A stretch of 64,000 nucleotides of DNA, taken from NCBI RefSeq assembly GCF_037975245.1, contig NC_092565.1:15715499-15779498 (forward strand), given 5' to 3'. The stretch is from Apostichopus japonicus. Its lineage: Eukaryota > Echinodermata > Holothuroidea > Aspidochirotida > Stichopodidae. The notes beneath the pieces were generated by a model that was not told the DNA's origin, searched no databases, and worked only from the letters and a program-made list of their open reading frames with translations. Numbering within the stretch: position 1 is the first letter of the stretch; every line of letters begins with the position of its first letter. The translations under genes and the position numbers were made by a program. Of this stretch, positions 49,601 through 61,600 are shown one piece after another.

Positions 49601-52600
49601 GTAAATTGAAAATTTGAAAATATTTTTGATTTGACTTCATTATCTGGAAGGAGAAAACTTGAACTGTCACTTAAGTTAATTAATCTGTTAAGTTAAATAA
49701 TTTATGGAATGTTTATTACATTAAAAATAAAATATTTTGTAAATTCAACTCACAAACAGGATGGAAGAACTGTAAGTTTTGACAGACTATTAGTATATTT
49801 ACCTACATGCAAGTATTTACTTTAACAAGTGGCACTTATTTGCTGCGACCTGGCTATAAACCCCTAAAGTAAGTAGAACTCAATAGATCATGTTAAAGTG
49901 GGTTAAATAAGATCCGTAACCTAGCCATAGGTTTGCACATGCTTTACATGTTTGTTATGTTCTAACTCTTAGTTAAAATTATGAACTTTGAGCCCCTCTA
50001 ACATTGTAAGAAGTTAAATCATACAAAAACTTCCCTTTTTAGATGCTTTGGTGAAGTTTGTTAGTATGTGTTCACTCTCTGACTTGCTAGTAAAATCTTT
50101 ATAAAGAAGAAGTTGTTCAGTCATATTCATTTGAGCTTAATGACCTTGCTATGTCAAGTGGGGGTGTCAAGTGGAGTGTCAAGTGGAGGTTAAGGGACCT
50201 TGCACAGATTGTTAAGTGAGGCAATGGTAGGAATCACTAATCCTAGTGTCTAATGTCTACGGTAATAACGGATGTCAGTTTCACTAATTACCTTTAAAGA
50301 AATGTTTTGAACTTTCGTTGTGGCTAGGTATAGGGTAAAAACTTGATCCTGTCTTTCTGACGGTAGTAAACTTAGTAATCAGTAAACCAATTCTGTCAAA
50401 CCCGGATTTTGATGTGAGTGAAAGGAGGTGAATTTACTGGGATGCAGTCACGGTGAGCAGAAAAGTTTGAAGGAACAGAGAGAGGTTACGTGCTACTGAA
50501 TTACAAAATGGTGTTTACAGCTTATAGGCAAGGTTAACTCTAGCCAACCTAAACGTTTTGCTAAATACCAATCCAATGGTTGTTGACTTTGAACAAGAGC
50601 CTATTTGTGGTTGGCCTAATTTTGTAGAATAAACATAAAATTTTGTAAGCAGGAGAGCAGAGGATTGCTGAAAACTGATGTATGACATTCAGGAATAAAA
50701 TATACCAGCTTGTAGTTGGATTATTTTGTTGTTTATGGTATCTTTGCTCTTGTGAAGATTTTCTCTAACATTGGACCAACATGGTAAGAGTAAAATACAA
50801 ATATTAATAGTCTTAATTATTAAAAAAAAAGGAAGCTTTGAATAATTTTAATGAAGTTTGCTTTCAATATCTTTCACTTTTCATTTCTTTACTATTAAAG
50901 TTACATGTGTTCTCAACTTGTAGGGTATAATTTTTCATTTGAATAATTTATTTGTTATGGCTGTCATATGCAGTAATAGGTTCATCTTACGTTCACCTAA
51001 CCAATTGAAATATGATTGGACACAATAAGTTTTACTAGTCATAAAATGCTGTAAGCATTAGCCTAGTACATAAGGCCTCCTGATCTTTCTACGATAAAAG
51101 CAAGAATCAGTTCTTGTGTCTCAGGAATTTTCAGTTGGCAAAAGAAGATCTGATTTGCAACACTGGTAAACAGAACTCACATCATAGTCAGCACAAAGAT
51201 TACATTTACTACCTTCTTATTGAACAAAGCTTGTAACTTTAGTAACATGAACTGTTCACCTTACAGATTTAAGACAAAATATTTAGAGTTTGTGGTTGTC
51301 AAAACAAAAACCTAAGAACTAAGAACATTTTTCCTTCTAGTGGTGATGGATGATTGTTTATGTGAATCTACTAGTGAAGAATCAATTTACCCAGTTGGGA
51401 CAAATATTCTCGACACTTTCCTTTTATGTCCTGCTTTAAAGAATGCACTAATACTGGCTGATATGAGAAGAATAAATATCCTGTTTCTATCAGATGAAGG
51501 TTAGAAACTGTTCATAGTGTTTAAGGAGAATAGTATGATGTCATAGACACTTTGGTGTTTTGGAGGGAAGAATTGATTAGCAAATCTGTTTCATGTGACC
51601 TCAAATTTTCATGTTTCATGTTTCATGTCTCCAGTGATAACTTGGAGTAATATTTCAAGCCATCTTGGCAGTGGAGTAACTAATACCAGCCAGAAGCACT
51701 GCCCTCGCTTTGCAGTTAAAGACTCACTTTACGTTCTCTTAATTTAGGTGTGTTCCCATTGATTCTGTGTAACCCAAATGTAATAAGAGATGCTCTTTCC
51801 CCCACACCTCAATCAGACAATGTGATCGCGATCTGTGTCCCAATATGCTTATTTAAACACGAGTATTGCAGCCTCTGGAATTTAGCGAAAGTAATAAGGT
51901 CTCTGCAAGTTGTTGGAACGCCTCCTGCAATGATTATTTATGCACAGCAGGTGTATCCGAGTTCAGTCCACCTCTGGAGGAGGATTGAAGGAACCGATCC
52001 TGAACAGTATCCCCATGTTACAAAGCGAGAGGCTTACCCGTATGGCAAGCCAAGTGGGACAAACACCGCATAATATATCTGCGTATTAATTTGAATTTAT
52101 ATATGCTTATTAATTTGTCCCATATGGCTTGCCATGCAAGCTCAACTCGGAGCGCATGGTAGACTCAGGTAACAGTGGGTTCGAAAGAACACAGTATTTA
52201 ACTATCCTAACTAGTGTGTAACCATATATATACTTTGATGATTGACTTTCTGATGATATGGTACAGCAAGCAAGTAGCTTGATGTTTCTTGACCTCAAAA
52301 GTTACCCCCAGACATACAGAAATTTTCAAACTTTCATGACCACTCGGACCTTTCGTCTCCACTCCATTTTGTATTTATTTCCATAGTAACCGATAATTCA
52401 ATGAGAACTAAATTTGACCATCGTCACTGCATGAACATGGTTTTATTACCTGGGGTATGCAATTATTGACAACTTCATATATAATGTGGCCAAAATTGCA
52501 CAAAGTGTAGAAATAGGTAAGGGTGTCCCAATGCCAATTTGTGGTCAGGCATCGTAGTATATTATATATGCAATATCGAAGCTGTTAGATGCCAGCAAGC

Positions 52601-55600
52601 AACCATCATTGCTCCGTTTTCTATGTTTGAAGTAACTCCACCTTACAATACTATTACACGTTAAACTAACTTTACAATATATTAGTAGTTTTCAATCATG
52701 AAAAGGTATGAACATCAAAGATCATTGCTGTGTGATTGATAACACCCTTCTTTTTCTTCTTTTCCTTAAGTCTTTAGAGTTTTTAGAGAAGGGTTTCGGA
52801 CAGTTAGAAGAAAACCAGAAGAAAGTTCTGAAGTGGATCGTGTTTGGTTTGCTGGGATTCCTCTATTTTGCATATTTAATCTACGGCTTGGTTCGTCATT
52901 TCCATGAAGCTGTTCCTCTTCTGGTCATCACCTTGCTTGTGGTTGGATACTCTCTAGCAAAGTATGTCATCAATCGTTGGGGGGACGAATGGAAGAAGAT
53001 ATTCAAAGAGAGCAAATGTATGGAGACCTCCAACCAACAAAAGAAAGTTTTAAGATGGTAGGTACATGGTCGATTGGTTGTAAAAGTGATGCATCAGTTT
53101 GGGCCTCAAAGATTGGCTGACTTTAGTCATGTTATTTCAGGACTCCTGTTCATAACATTGAAAAGACAATACAAAGGATGAATTAAGGGGATGTCAGCTG
53201 AGGAGACATTGAACCTCAACATGCGGCCGGGTCAGTCATTAACAGTTTTATATATCTGTTCATTAAAGTAAGACAAAAGAGTTGCTTGAGCAAAGTTTTG
53301 TGTATTGTGATTTTTGCACTCGCAGGCCATTTAAATAGTTGTACATATATGCAGCAATGGGATGCAAAGGGTGCCAGGGTAAGTCATGTATATTATCTCT
53401 GTTCCTTACAATAAGACAGAGGGGTTGTTTGTTTGAAGTTAGTGTATGGTGAGGTATACACTCACATGCCATTTAAAAATATGATCATGAATTGAATATA
53501 TGAATTTATTGTGAGCTGAGGACATGTTGATTTATACACAACATAGGGTCTCAGAGAGAGCGGCAGGATAGGTCATGTCATTATTGTAGTGCGCATGCGT
53601 GCTACAATATTGGGATTACTTTATACCCACCCCATTATCTACATGGCTGGCTGGTGAATCATGCCAGTTGAGCATACACTCTTCATAGCAATCTCAAATT
53701 TACAGGTTGGCTATGGAGGAAATATCTAGACCCAGATTTGCAAAGAATTGTGGCGGCGAACATTTAATGCTGCACACGTTAAGAAAATAGATCTCCTTGA
53801 GAAGCATACTACTTCAAAACAATACATAAAATTCTCTACTTAGGTTCGTTATTCTCGAATCATTTGAACTCATTTGAGTTAATAACATCCTGCAAAAAAG
53901 TTGCAAGCAACAACTGTTAATCGTATTTATCCGCAACAAGTCAGCATTATCTGTACTTATTCAGCTCTTGCAACATAGGCAATGTTAATATACATTATTA
54001 TAGTGTGCTTGCTTGTCCGTAACGACATTGCATTATATACTACACAGTGATAGTTAGTTTCCACAGGTAGCTGCTTCGTACGTGGAGTGGAGTGGAGTGT
54101 TAGCCTAGTGGTTAACGCCAGTGCCTTTCAATCATAAGGTCCCCGGTTCGAGTCACTCCCAGATTAATGTATGTCGTCCAGTTAGAGAGTTGTTGACAAC
54201 TAACAATTCATAATCATGGACTTTAAATATGAATGTAAGAGACTGACTTCGGTCAGCTTGCGGCTTTGATAAGCCAATGAGGCTTCTTCGCGAGTTCCTG
54301 CTTGCAGGAGGATCTAATATACATATACATACATATACATACATAAACGTATATGGTTGGCCGTGTATGGCATAATGTTACGTGTTTTAGATGATGACCA
54401 ACCAGGACCAGGAAATCGACCAGGCAGTTTTTAATAGACTGGAGAGTGTTACATGTGCATTTGTTAGATAATAGTGCATTAGGCCCAATGGCGGAGCGTC
54501 CATATAGTCAGGGGGGGGGGCGAATGCCCCCCCTGATGGACTCAAATGGACTGCTGGCGCCCTTTTCAGCTTTTTACCACTTTTTACTTATTCGCGAATA
54601 TTTACTTTTTTTATTGGGCTCTCATCTACCTATTGACATTTGTCACATTTTGTTGGTGTTGACACCTATATTTATTCTTCGTTTATCTGCAAATTAGCAA
54701 GGCCAGGAAAGGGTCAATTCCGGCGATCTAGGAAGTATATCTTTACTCAAAAAATTGTTGTACGCTCTGCGCCAAACTGTGGTGGCGCGCCGCTTAGATA
54801 GTGCCGAAAGCGCCCCTACAGACCATTCTCGCCCCCCCTTGACCAATACCCCTAGCTCCGCCACTGATTAGGCCTTCGGTGTAAACCACCATATGTTCGT
54901 AAAATTTCGCCAACTAGCAGCAAGGATACAGTAATGTTAACGTGTTGTCTAATTTGACCAATCAGTGTCCAGGACTGTGTATTCTCTGTCATGACCGAGT
55001 GATTCGTGATTGACAGCTTGGTTGCCTGGTTAATATGTAATGGGTTTAGTCATTATTTCTTTGTTGATATTGCAGGTACATGCTAGCTAGAGTACTGTTT
55101 AAACATTACACAATATAGCCTAGATTTGGTCTACGTTAAAGGACCAAACCCCCGAACTGGCTTCTTCGTGACCGAAATAACTTCAAAAGATTGCAGTAAC
55201 AAAGACCCTCCATTGAATACCAACAACTAATTAACTTTCACCTTCACTACAATGGCACGTGTTTTTATACAAATACGACTTTGTTCTAGTTGTATTACAA
55301 TAAGACAACAAGAATGGCTTGCATGAAGTTAGTGCATGGTGAGGTTTACAATCACAGACCACTGAAATGATGAATATATTAATGTCAGCTGGGAATACAT
55401 AGACATCTTAACATAGTAACATAGATTGCACATGGGTGATTAATGTTGTTGCCTCTGGTTGTTTATAATATTTGTGTGTTTATCATGTGTTTCTCCTGAT
55501 CAAAACATAGCCATTTATTGCCTGCATCTACATTGGTGTTATTATGTCTGCAGAGTTATTATAGATAAGTGTTATTCAATACCTAATTCAATTTAGCATG

Positions 55601-58600
55601 TATGTAATATTAACTCCAGGTGATGTCAGAGTGCTTTCAAGGGGCCCAGGTTCACTGCTTACATGGGATATCATTTAATGATCCCCAAGGGATAAAGGTA
55701 TAATGTCATCTCCTTGCTCAGCCAATATGATGGTATGCAGCCATATATCAACACAAAACCAGATGCACTATAGGTTTATAGCAGCAATTTGTGTACCAAG
55801 AGAACATTGTATTTATCATCACCCGAACCCTGCTAGAACTATCAACAAGTAACAGATTATATATAGAGTGAGCTACTACTCAACAAGTTTGGTTTGACTT
55901 GAAACACTTGATCTTGGATGCAAATGGTTTATGCAGTGGTGTATGATTGGGTGTGTGTGCGTGTTACTGTGTGTGTATACATATGTGTATTTGATGCCTG
56001 CTTGTAAGCATGATGATACACCAAAATATTGCATAGGGCGATTAAATTCCTATTAGGAATGTAGATGTATTTTATTGATTACAACAACCCTGTCGAGATT
56101 AGTGGAGGGTGAAAATTGATGGAGGTCAAAGGTCATTTAAGGTCAGTAGAAGTTACATTCCAAAAAACTTGGTAAACAAGATATTCTCACAAAAAAATTG
56201 GTTTGTATGAAATTTATACTTGAACTGTAGATCCACTTTGATGACTGAGTGCTTTAATAATTATTCATAACATTCTAGTTTGTGCAATCACGAAGGAGGG
56301 TTTCTTACTTTCTGAGCTATTGTGATTTTTGTTGTTGATGAAATACAGAAAGCTGCTTTCTAACCTTCATTGGACCTTCACAGAAATCGGCATCCTTTTG
56401 ATGTTCAGTAGCTAAAATTAGAGGATTACTGAGACTGAAGAAGAAAGCCACAACTAATATATCGATCGAAGGATTAAATTCAGGTTTAACAGGCTTAAAA
56501 CTTACAAGCAAAGAAAAGTTTGACTACAGATAACCATGTTGGGTCTTTGTAGCATATTTAAAGGGGTAATATATAATGCACTGGCTGAAGTTGATAGCTA
56601 AAAAAAAAAAACACATTAGGTGAAAAAAAACATCCACATAACATTTTGTATGGGGAAGAAATGATAAAGGTTACATTCAATCGACCATATCTTGAGTTAG
56701 GAACAAGATACAGATCTAGGACTTTCAATTTACAGTGTGGAATGTTTTTCATTTCCATATAACTTACACTGTGTGTGCAACTGGAGTATCTGTTTTATTT
56801 GATGCAAAGTATAACAGTATTTTCATAACATGCTTTTAAAAAATATAATGGTAATCCTCTTCAATTGCGCTATAACCCTTCAAGAGGACTTTGCTAACAC
56901 TATCTGTGATTTATGCATATATCACAAAATTGTTTCTGCAATTCAAGTCTAGGTATCATTGTAATAACATGGAAGTCAACCATAATATGACCATTCTCTT
57001 CAAATTTACTACATCCCATTAAACCATACGCAATCGGCTACATATCACACAATCTGTTTACCTCATTGAAATAACATGGAAGTCTACAATTAAGACTATT
57101 CTCGTCAATTTCACCATACCCCTTTATGGGGACCTCACTGACATTCACACTTGGGTGTTTATTCAAGCAGACATGCATAGAAGTTCACATAGTTTAGTTC
57201 TTTATTCATGACAGTTTGTATCCAAATTTTCCCATAAATGTTACATACTACATCTATTGTTCAGGTGAAAGTGAAATACTTTGGGTGCCAGAGGTGTGTT
57301 TCAACTGCTCCAATAGTTTGAAGATTCATTCATTAATTCCCGACCATACTCCCTCGAAGTACCTTAGCACTGTCACTTCTTAAGAGAAGCCACCCATGAT
57401 AGATAGGCCTGGGCATGAAAACCAATCCACTCTAAACCTTAGCATTGTTTGACTAATTAATGTTCCTACCCCTCCCCCACCCCTCCTCCACCTCTAACTT
57501 TTAGGGTGCTACTGTCCTGTCTTCCCATAACAATTGCATTCTTGCTATCCTACTAAATGTATTTGGTTCAGGGTTTTCTTTTCATCATTTTGTTTTCTCT
57601 TTAGTTATATGCTTTTTTTATTTGATCATTACTTTGCTGTAGTTTTATCCAAACATACTGAGTATTGTGCAAAGGCAAGACATCCTCCTAGCCCTTTCAA
57701 ATCATAGATTACTTAACTTTGCATCGAATTATTACAATTCAAGTCATCAAAAACCATTTGTTGCTCAGACACTTGTCACATTGTTCATCAATATTCATGG
57801 CTGCCAAAAGATACTGATTGAAATAGCAATAGATTTTCTTTGTCTTTTGAATTTTTGAAATAATAAGATTAATAGTTAAAAAGCTTGTGGGTTGCATCAC
57901 GCTGGTTAAGTGCGGGATAGACAGTCTCTTAAATATCTAAACAACATGGAACCTTGTTCATTTACCACATGCTAGCCACTCGGTGTCATTCAATGGAGTA
58001 TGTGCATCTATATTGTTTATTATTGTCTCATAGTAATATACATCTTCTTGCTTGTTTGTCACTTGTCAATGACTGCTGCCACCAATATCTTCCAGTTCCT
58101 GCTCATAATGACTGCTGCCACCAATATCTTTCAGTTCCTGCTCATAATGACTGCTGCCACCAATATCTTTCAGTTCCTGCTCATAATGACTGCTGCCACC
58201 AATAACTTCCAGTTCCTTCTGATAATGATTGCTGCCACCAGTGTCTAATACCATTCATTCAATTTTTTTGTTTTCTATTTCCTGGGGACAATGTACACCT
58301 AGATCGGTAATGACTTCAGCCTCCGATATCTTCAATCATTGATTCAAAGTTAATGTTTTCTGCTTTCTCAGGGAAATCAACTTCTTCCTGGTAGTTTCCT
58401 CTTGATGGTGACTGCTGCCACCAAATTCTCCTATCATTGATTCAATGCTGTATATGTTTTTATGCTTTCTCAGGGCAACGTACTCCTTCCGGGTGGTTTT
58501 CCTCTAGATGATGACTGCTAACACCAGTGGTTTATTTCAAGTATTCAATGCTGTATATGTTTTTCTGCTTTCTCAGGGCAATGTTTATCTTCAGTGGTTT

Positions 58601-61600
58601 ATTTCATGTATTTAATGCTGTATATGTTTTTTCTGCTTTCTCAGGACAATGTGCTTCTTCCTGGTAGTTTCCTCTTGATGATGACTGCTATAACCAGTGG
58701 TTTATTGCATGTATTCAATGCTGTATATGTTTTTATGCTTTCTCAGGGCAACGTACTTCTTCCGGGTGGTTTTCCTCTTGATGAAGACTGCTAACACCAG
58801 TAATTTATTTCATGTATTCAATGCTGTATATTTTTTTTCTGCTTTCTTAGGGCAATGTACTTTTTCCTGGTGGTTTATTTCATGTATTCAATGCTGTATA
58901 TTTTTTTCTGCTTTCTCAGGGCAATGTACTTCTTCCTGGTGGTTTTTCTCTTGGTAATGATCGCTGCCACTGGTGTCTTCCATTCCTGGATCAGAGAACC
59001 AAGGCGAATGGTATCTGTGCTTGGTCTGATTGTTATGTTATCCACCAGCTTACTTTGTTCTAGGCATCCTACAAAGGTAAGGCAACAGTCAATGAATGTC
59101 CTACACAAGTTAGGAGGGGGTTGTTTTTGTTGGGTGGGGGGGGGGGGAGTGGGATGTTGATGGTCTCGAGTGCTTTGGTTTTCTTTATGATAGAACAAAG
59201 TTTTTCAACACAAGCCAGACATAAATACTGTTTGCTTGATTCGCATCCCTCCCAGATTCGTTGGCGGACTGTCTTCTGGGGGGTCTACTTGCAGATCTTC
59301 TTCGGGGTTCTGATCCTCCGAACAAGATTAGGATTTGAGTTCTTCCAGTGGATAGGCAAAGAAGTTGAGGCGTTCTTAAACTATACAACAGTGGGTGCCA
59401 CTTTTGTCTTTGGTCCTCAAGATTTAGCACTTAGGTCTTTTCTCTTTGAGGTAAGGTCATTTTTCTAATAAACATTAATGAAAACATTTAAAAAAATTTT
59501 CCCCAAAATATCATCATTTTTATAATAGTTTGTCTGGATTTTTCATCTAAGGATAGGAGAAGAGCTGGTGATGAGTGTTCTTGTGAAAGATTCATCTAAG
59601 AACGACATCGGGTTTTCATTTAGAGAACAGAAAGGAGATATATGCTGAGAAGTGTATCACATACCATACCATGACTCTGCCCATCTGAAGGAAAAGGACA
59701 ACCCAACTAACCTCACTATTAGCAAATGTGATGCATATAGCTTGTTAAGAATAGCTCCACAGCACAGCTAAGAATAATTTAGTTCTATGTGAGAGATACC
59801 ATGTTGGAGAGTTTTTAATACTTCACCTGCAAGACTAGAAGACTTGAACAAGTCTAGAAATGACACCATAGAGCCAGTGGTGCTTTAAATTTAATGTTAC
59901 TCTCTATTAATCACATTGTCTAATTTCTTTAAAAAGAGTGTTGGCATTTGAGCATTTTGTTGCTGCAGTCCATATTTTTAACTTATCTTCAAAAAAAACG
60001 AAAATGATAAAAAAAAAAAAATGAAACTAACCTTTTACCTTTGGTGGAAATATGACATAACACATTGCCAAAATTCTAGTCCTTGAAGAAGAAGAAGAAG
60101 AAGAAGAAGAGGAAGAGGAAGAGGAGGAGGAGGAGGAGGAGGAGGAGGAGGAGGAGGAAGAAGAAGAAGACTGTTTGGCTGTATGAGAGAATTGTGCATC
60201 ACAACTATATCATAGGGAAAAGATAATATTTGGATTTGCCTCTCCTTTAATTTGCATACCTCAGCCGACTGGAGTTTGGTCCTAACAAATTGCGCACCCA
60301 CCAAACACTAGCAACGAATGAAACAAGTTCAATAGTGTTTTGAGATGATCCTAGAAAATTATGCAGTGTTTCGTCATCATCATCTTTTCTTGGCTCTGAC
60401 TCCTTTGATCTTATTTTTGTACTTTCATACAGATTTTACCCGTCATCATCTTCACCAGCGCCATGTTTGCTCTCTTCTATCACCTGGGACTGATGCAGAT
60501 TGTCATCTCTGCTTTTGCATTCATCATGCACCACACCATGGGGGTGTCCGGTGCAGAGTCATTTGGAGCTGCATCAAATGTCTTTGTTGGTTGTGTGAGT
60601 CAACTTAGTTTTTTGTTTAATTATGGAGAGAGTAAAATGTATGCATATAATGTATTCTTTTATATTTAAAATAGAATATATTGAGTTAACTTGTGTTAAG
60701 ATGTCATCTTATTTTCAACTGTATGTTCCAATGATGAGCACTGTTTAACGTACTTTATCAAGGCTTATCAAGGCTGAAATATTGATAATGGTCGAGGGGG
60801 ACAGAGAATCCAATCCCTCTTCCCAATTCAGAAACAGAAAAATACCAAATTCACAGATGACACCATGAAAATAACTTGTAGTGTGAGATTCTCAACGAAA
60901 TTAATTTTGAAATGAGAAAGCAACTTTGAGCAAGTCAAAGTTGTTGAGCTGTGGTGATGACCTTTGACCTTGTTATATAATTTTATAATTCTCCATTCAT
61001 TACTTGTTACAGAGTACTGCTCCCTTGGCCATAAAGCCTTACCTGAATGACTTTACCACATCTGAAATGCACTCATTAATGGTTGGAGGCCTTGCAACCA
61101 TAGCTGGTAGTGTTTTAGCAATCTACATCAAGTTTGGTGTCAGTGCAGCTCATCTGCTGTCTGCGTCCATCATGTCTGCTCCCGCCTCTCTCGTGGTAGC
61201 CAAGATGTTCATTCCAGAGGTAGACAAACCTAAAACAGCAAATCATGCGGTCGTGTCTGACTGCGGAAAGTGAGTCATTCTATAGCTTCCTTTAGTTGAC
61301 TAGAGTTTATTCCACAGGTAGATGGAAAAAAAAAATTAAATAATAAAAAACAATAAATAATAAAACAAAAAACCCAGCAAACCATGCTATGGCGTCAAAC
61401 TGCAGACAATGAGTCATTCTTTGGGTTGGATAAGTTGACTAGAGTTTATTCCACAGGTAACCTAGATGTCGACTAGATGTCAACATGTCATCCACTGGAT
61501 GTGAACTAGTCTAAAGATCACCTGAAACAGCAAACCATTCTATGGTGTGAGACTAGAGTTAATTCTGTTAGCTACAGTTAATTCTGTTAGCTCCTCTACA

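Larger units (their letters stand above)
53270..55370. repeat. Dispersed repeat copies in transporter intron 3
   Basis: Three diverged stretches (about 53270-53345, 53401-53485 and 55298-55370) share 'acaataagaca', 'gaagttagtg.atggtgaggt' and 'cac.gcca.t.aaa'. A tRNA-derived SINE and a MITE lie between them. The first two could be an ancient tandem pair. Confidence 0.5.
53058..58919 (+). other. Transporter intron 3, repeat-rich
   Basis: A 5.9-kb phase-2 intron between the TM1-2 and TM3-4 exons. It holds a SINE (54095), a MITE (54486), dispersed repeats (53270, 55298, 56030), an exon-derived minisatellite (58066) and the exon-head duplications (58282). No further transporter exon was recognised. 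Confidence 0.7.

Noticed and set aside
51750-52073. 107-aa open frame in transporter intron 2
   Set aside because: No recognisable domain; it does not extend the transporter and phase across exons 2 and 3 is already complete without it.
54101-54165. A functional tRNA gene
   Set aside because: A and B boxes and an acceptor stem are visible, but the T stem does not pair and a SINE body and tail follow.
59121-59468. 115-aa open frame read as a separate gene
   Set aside because: Only 59256-59450 is coding, as transporter exon 5; the rest is flanking intron in the same open frame.
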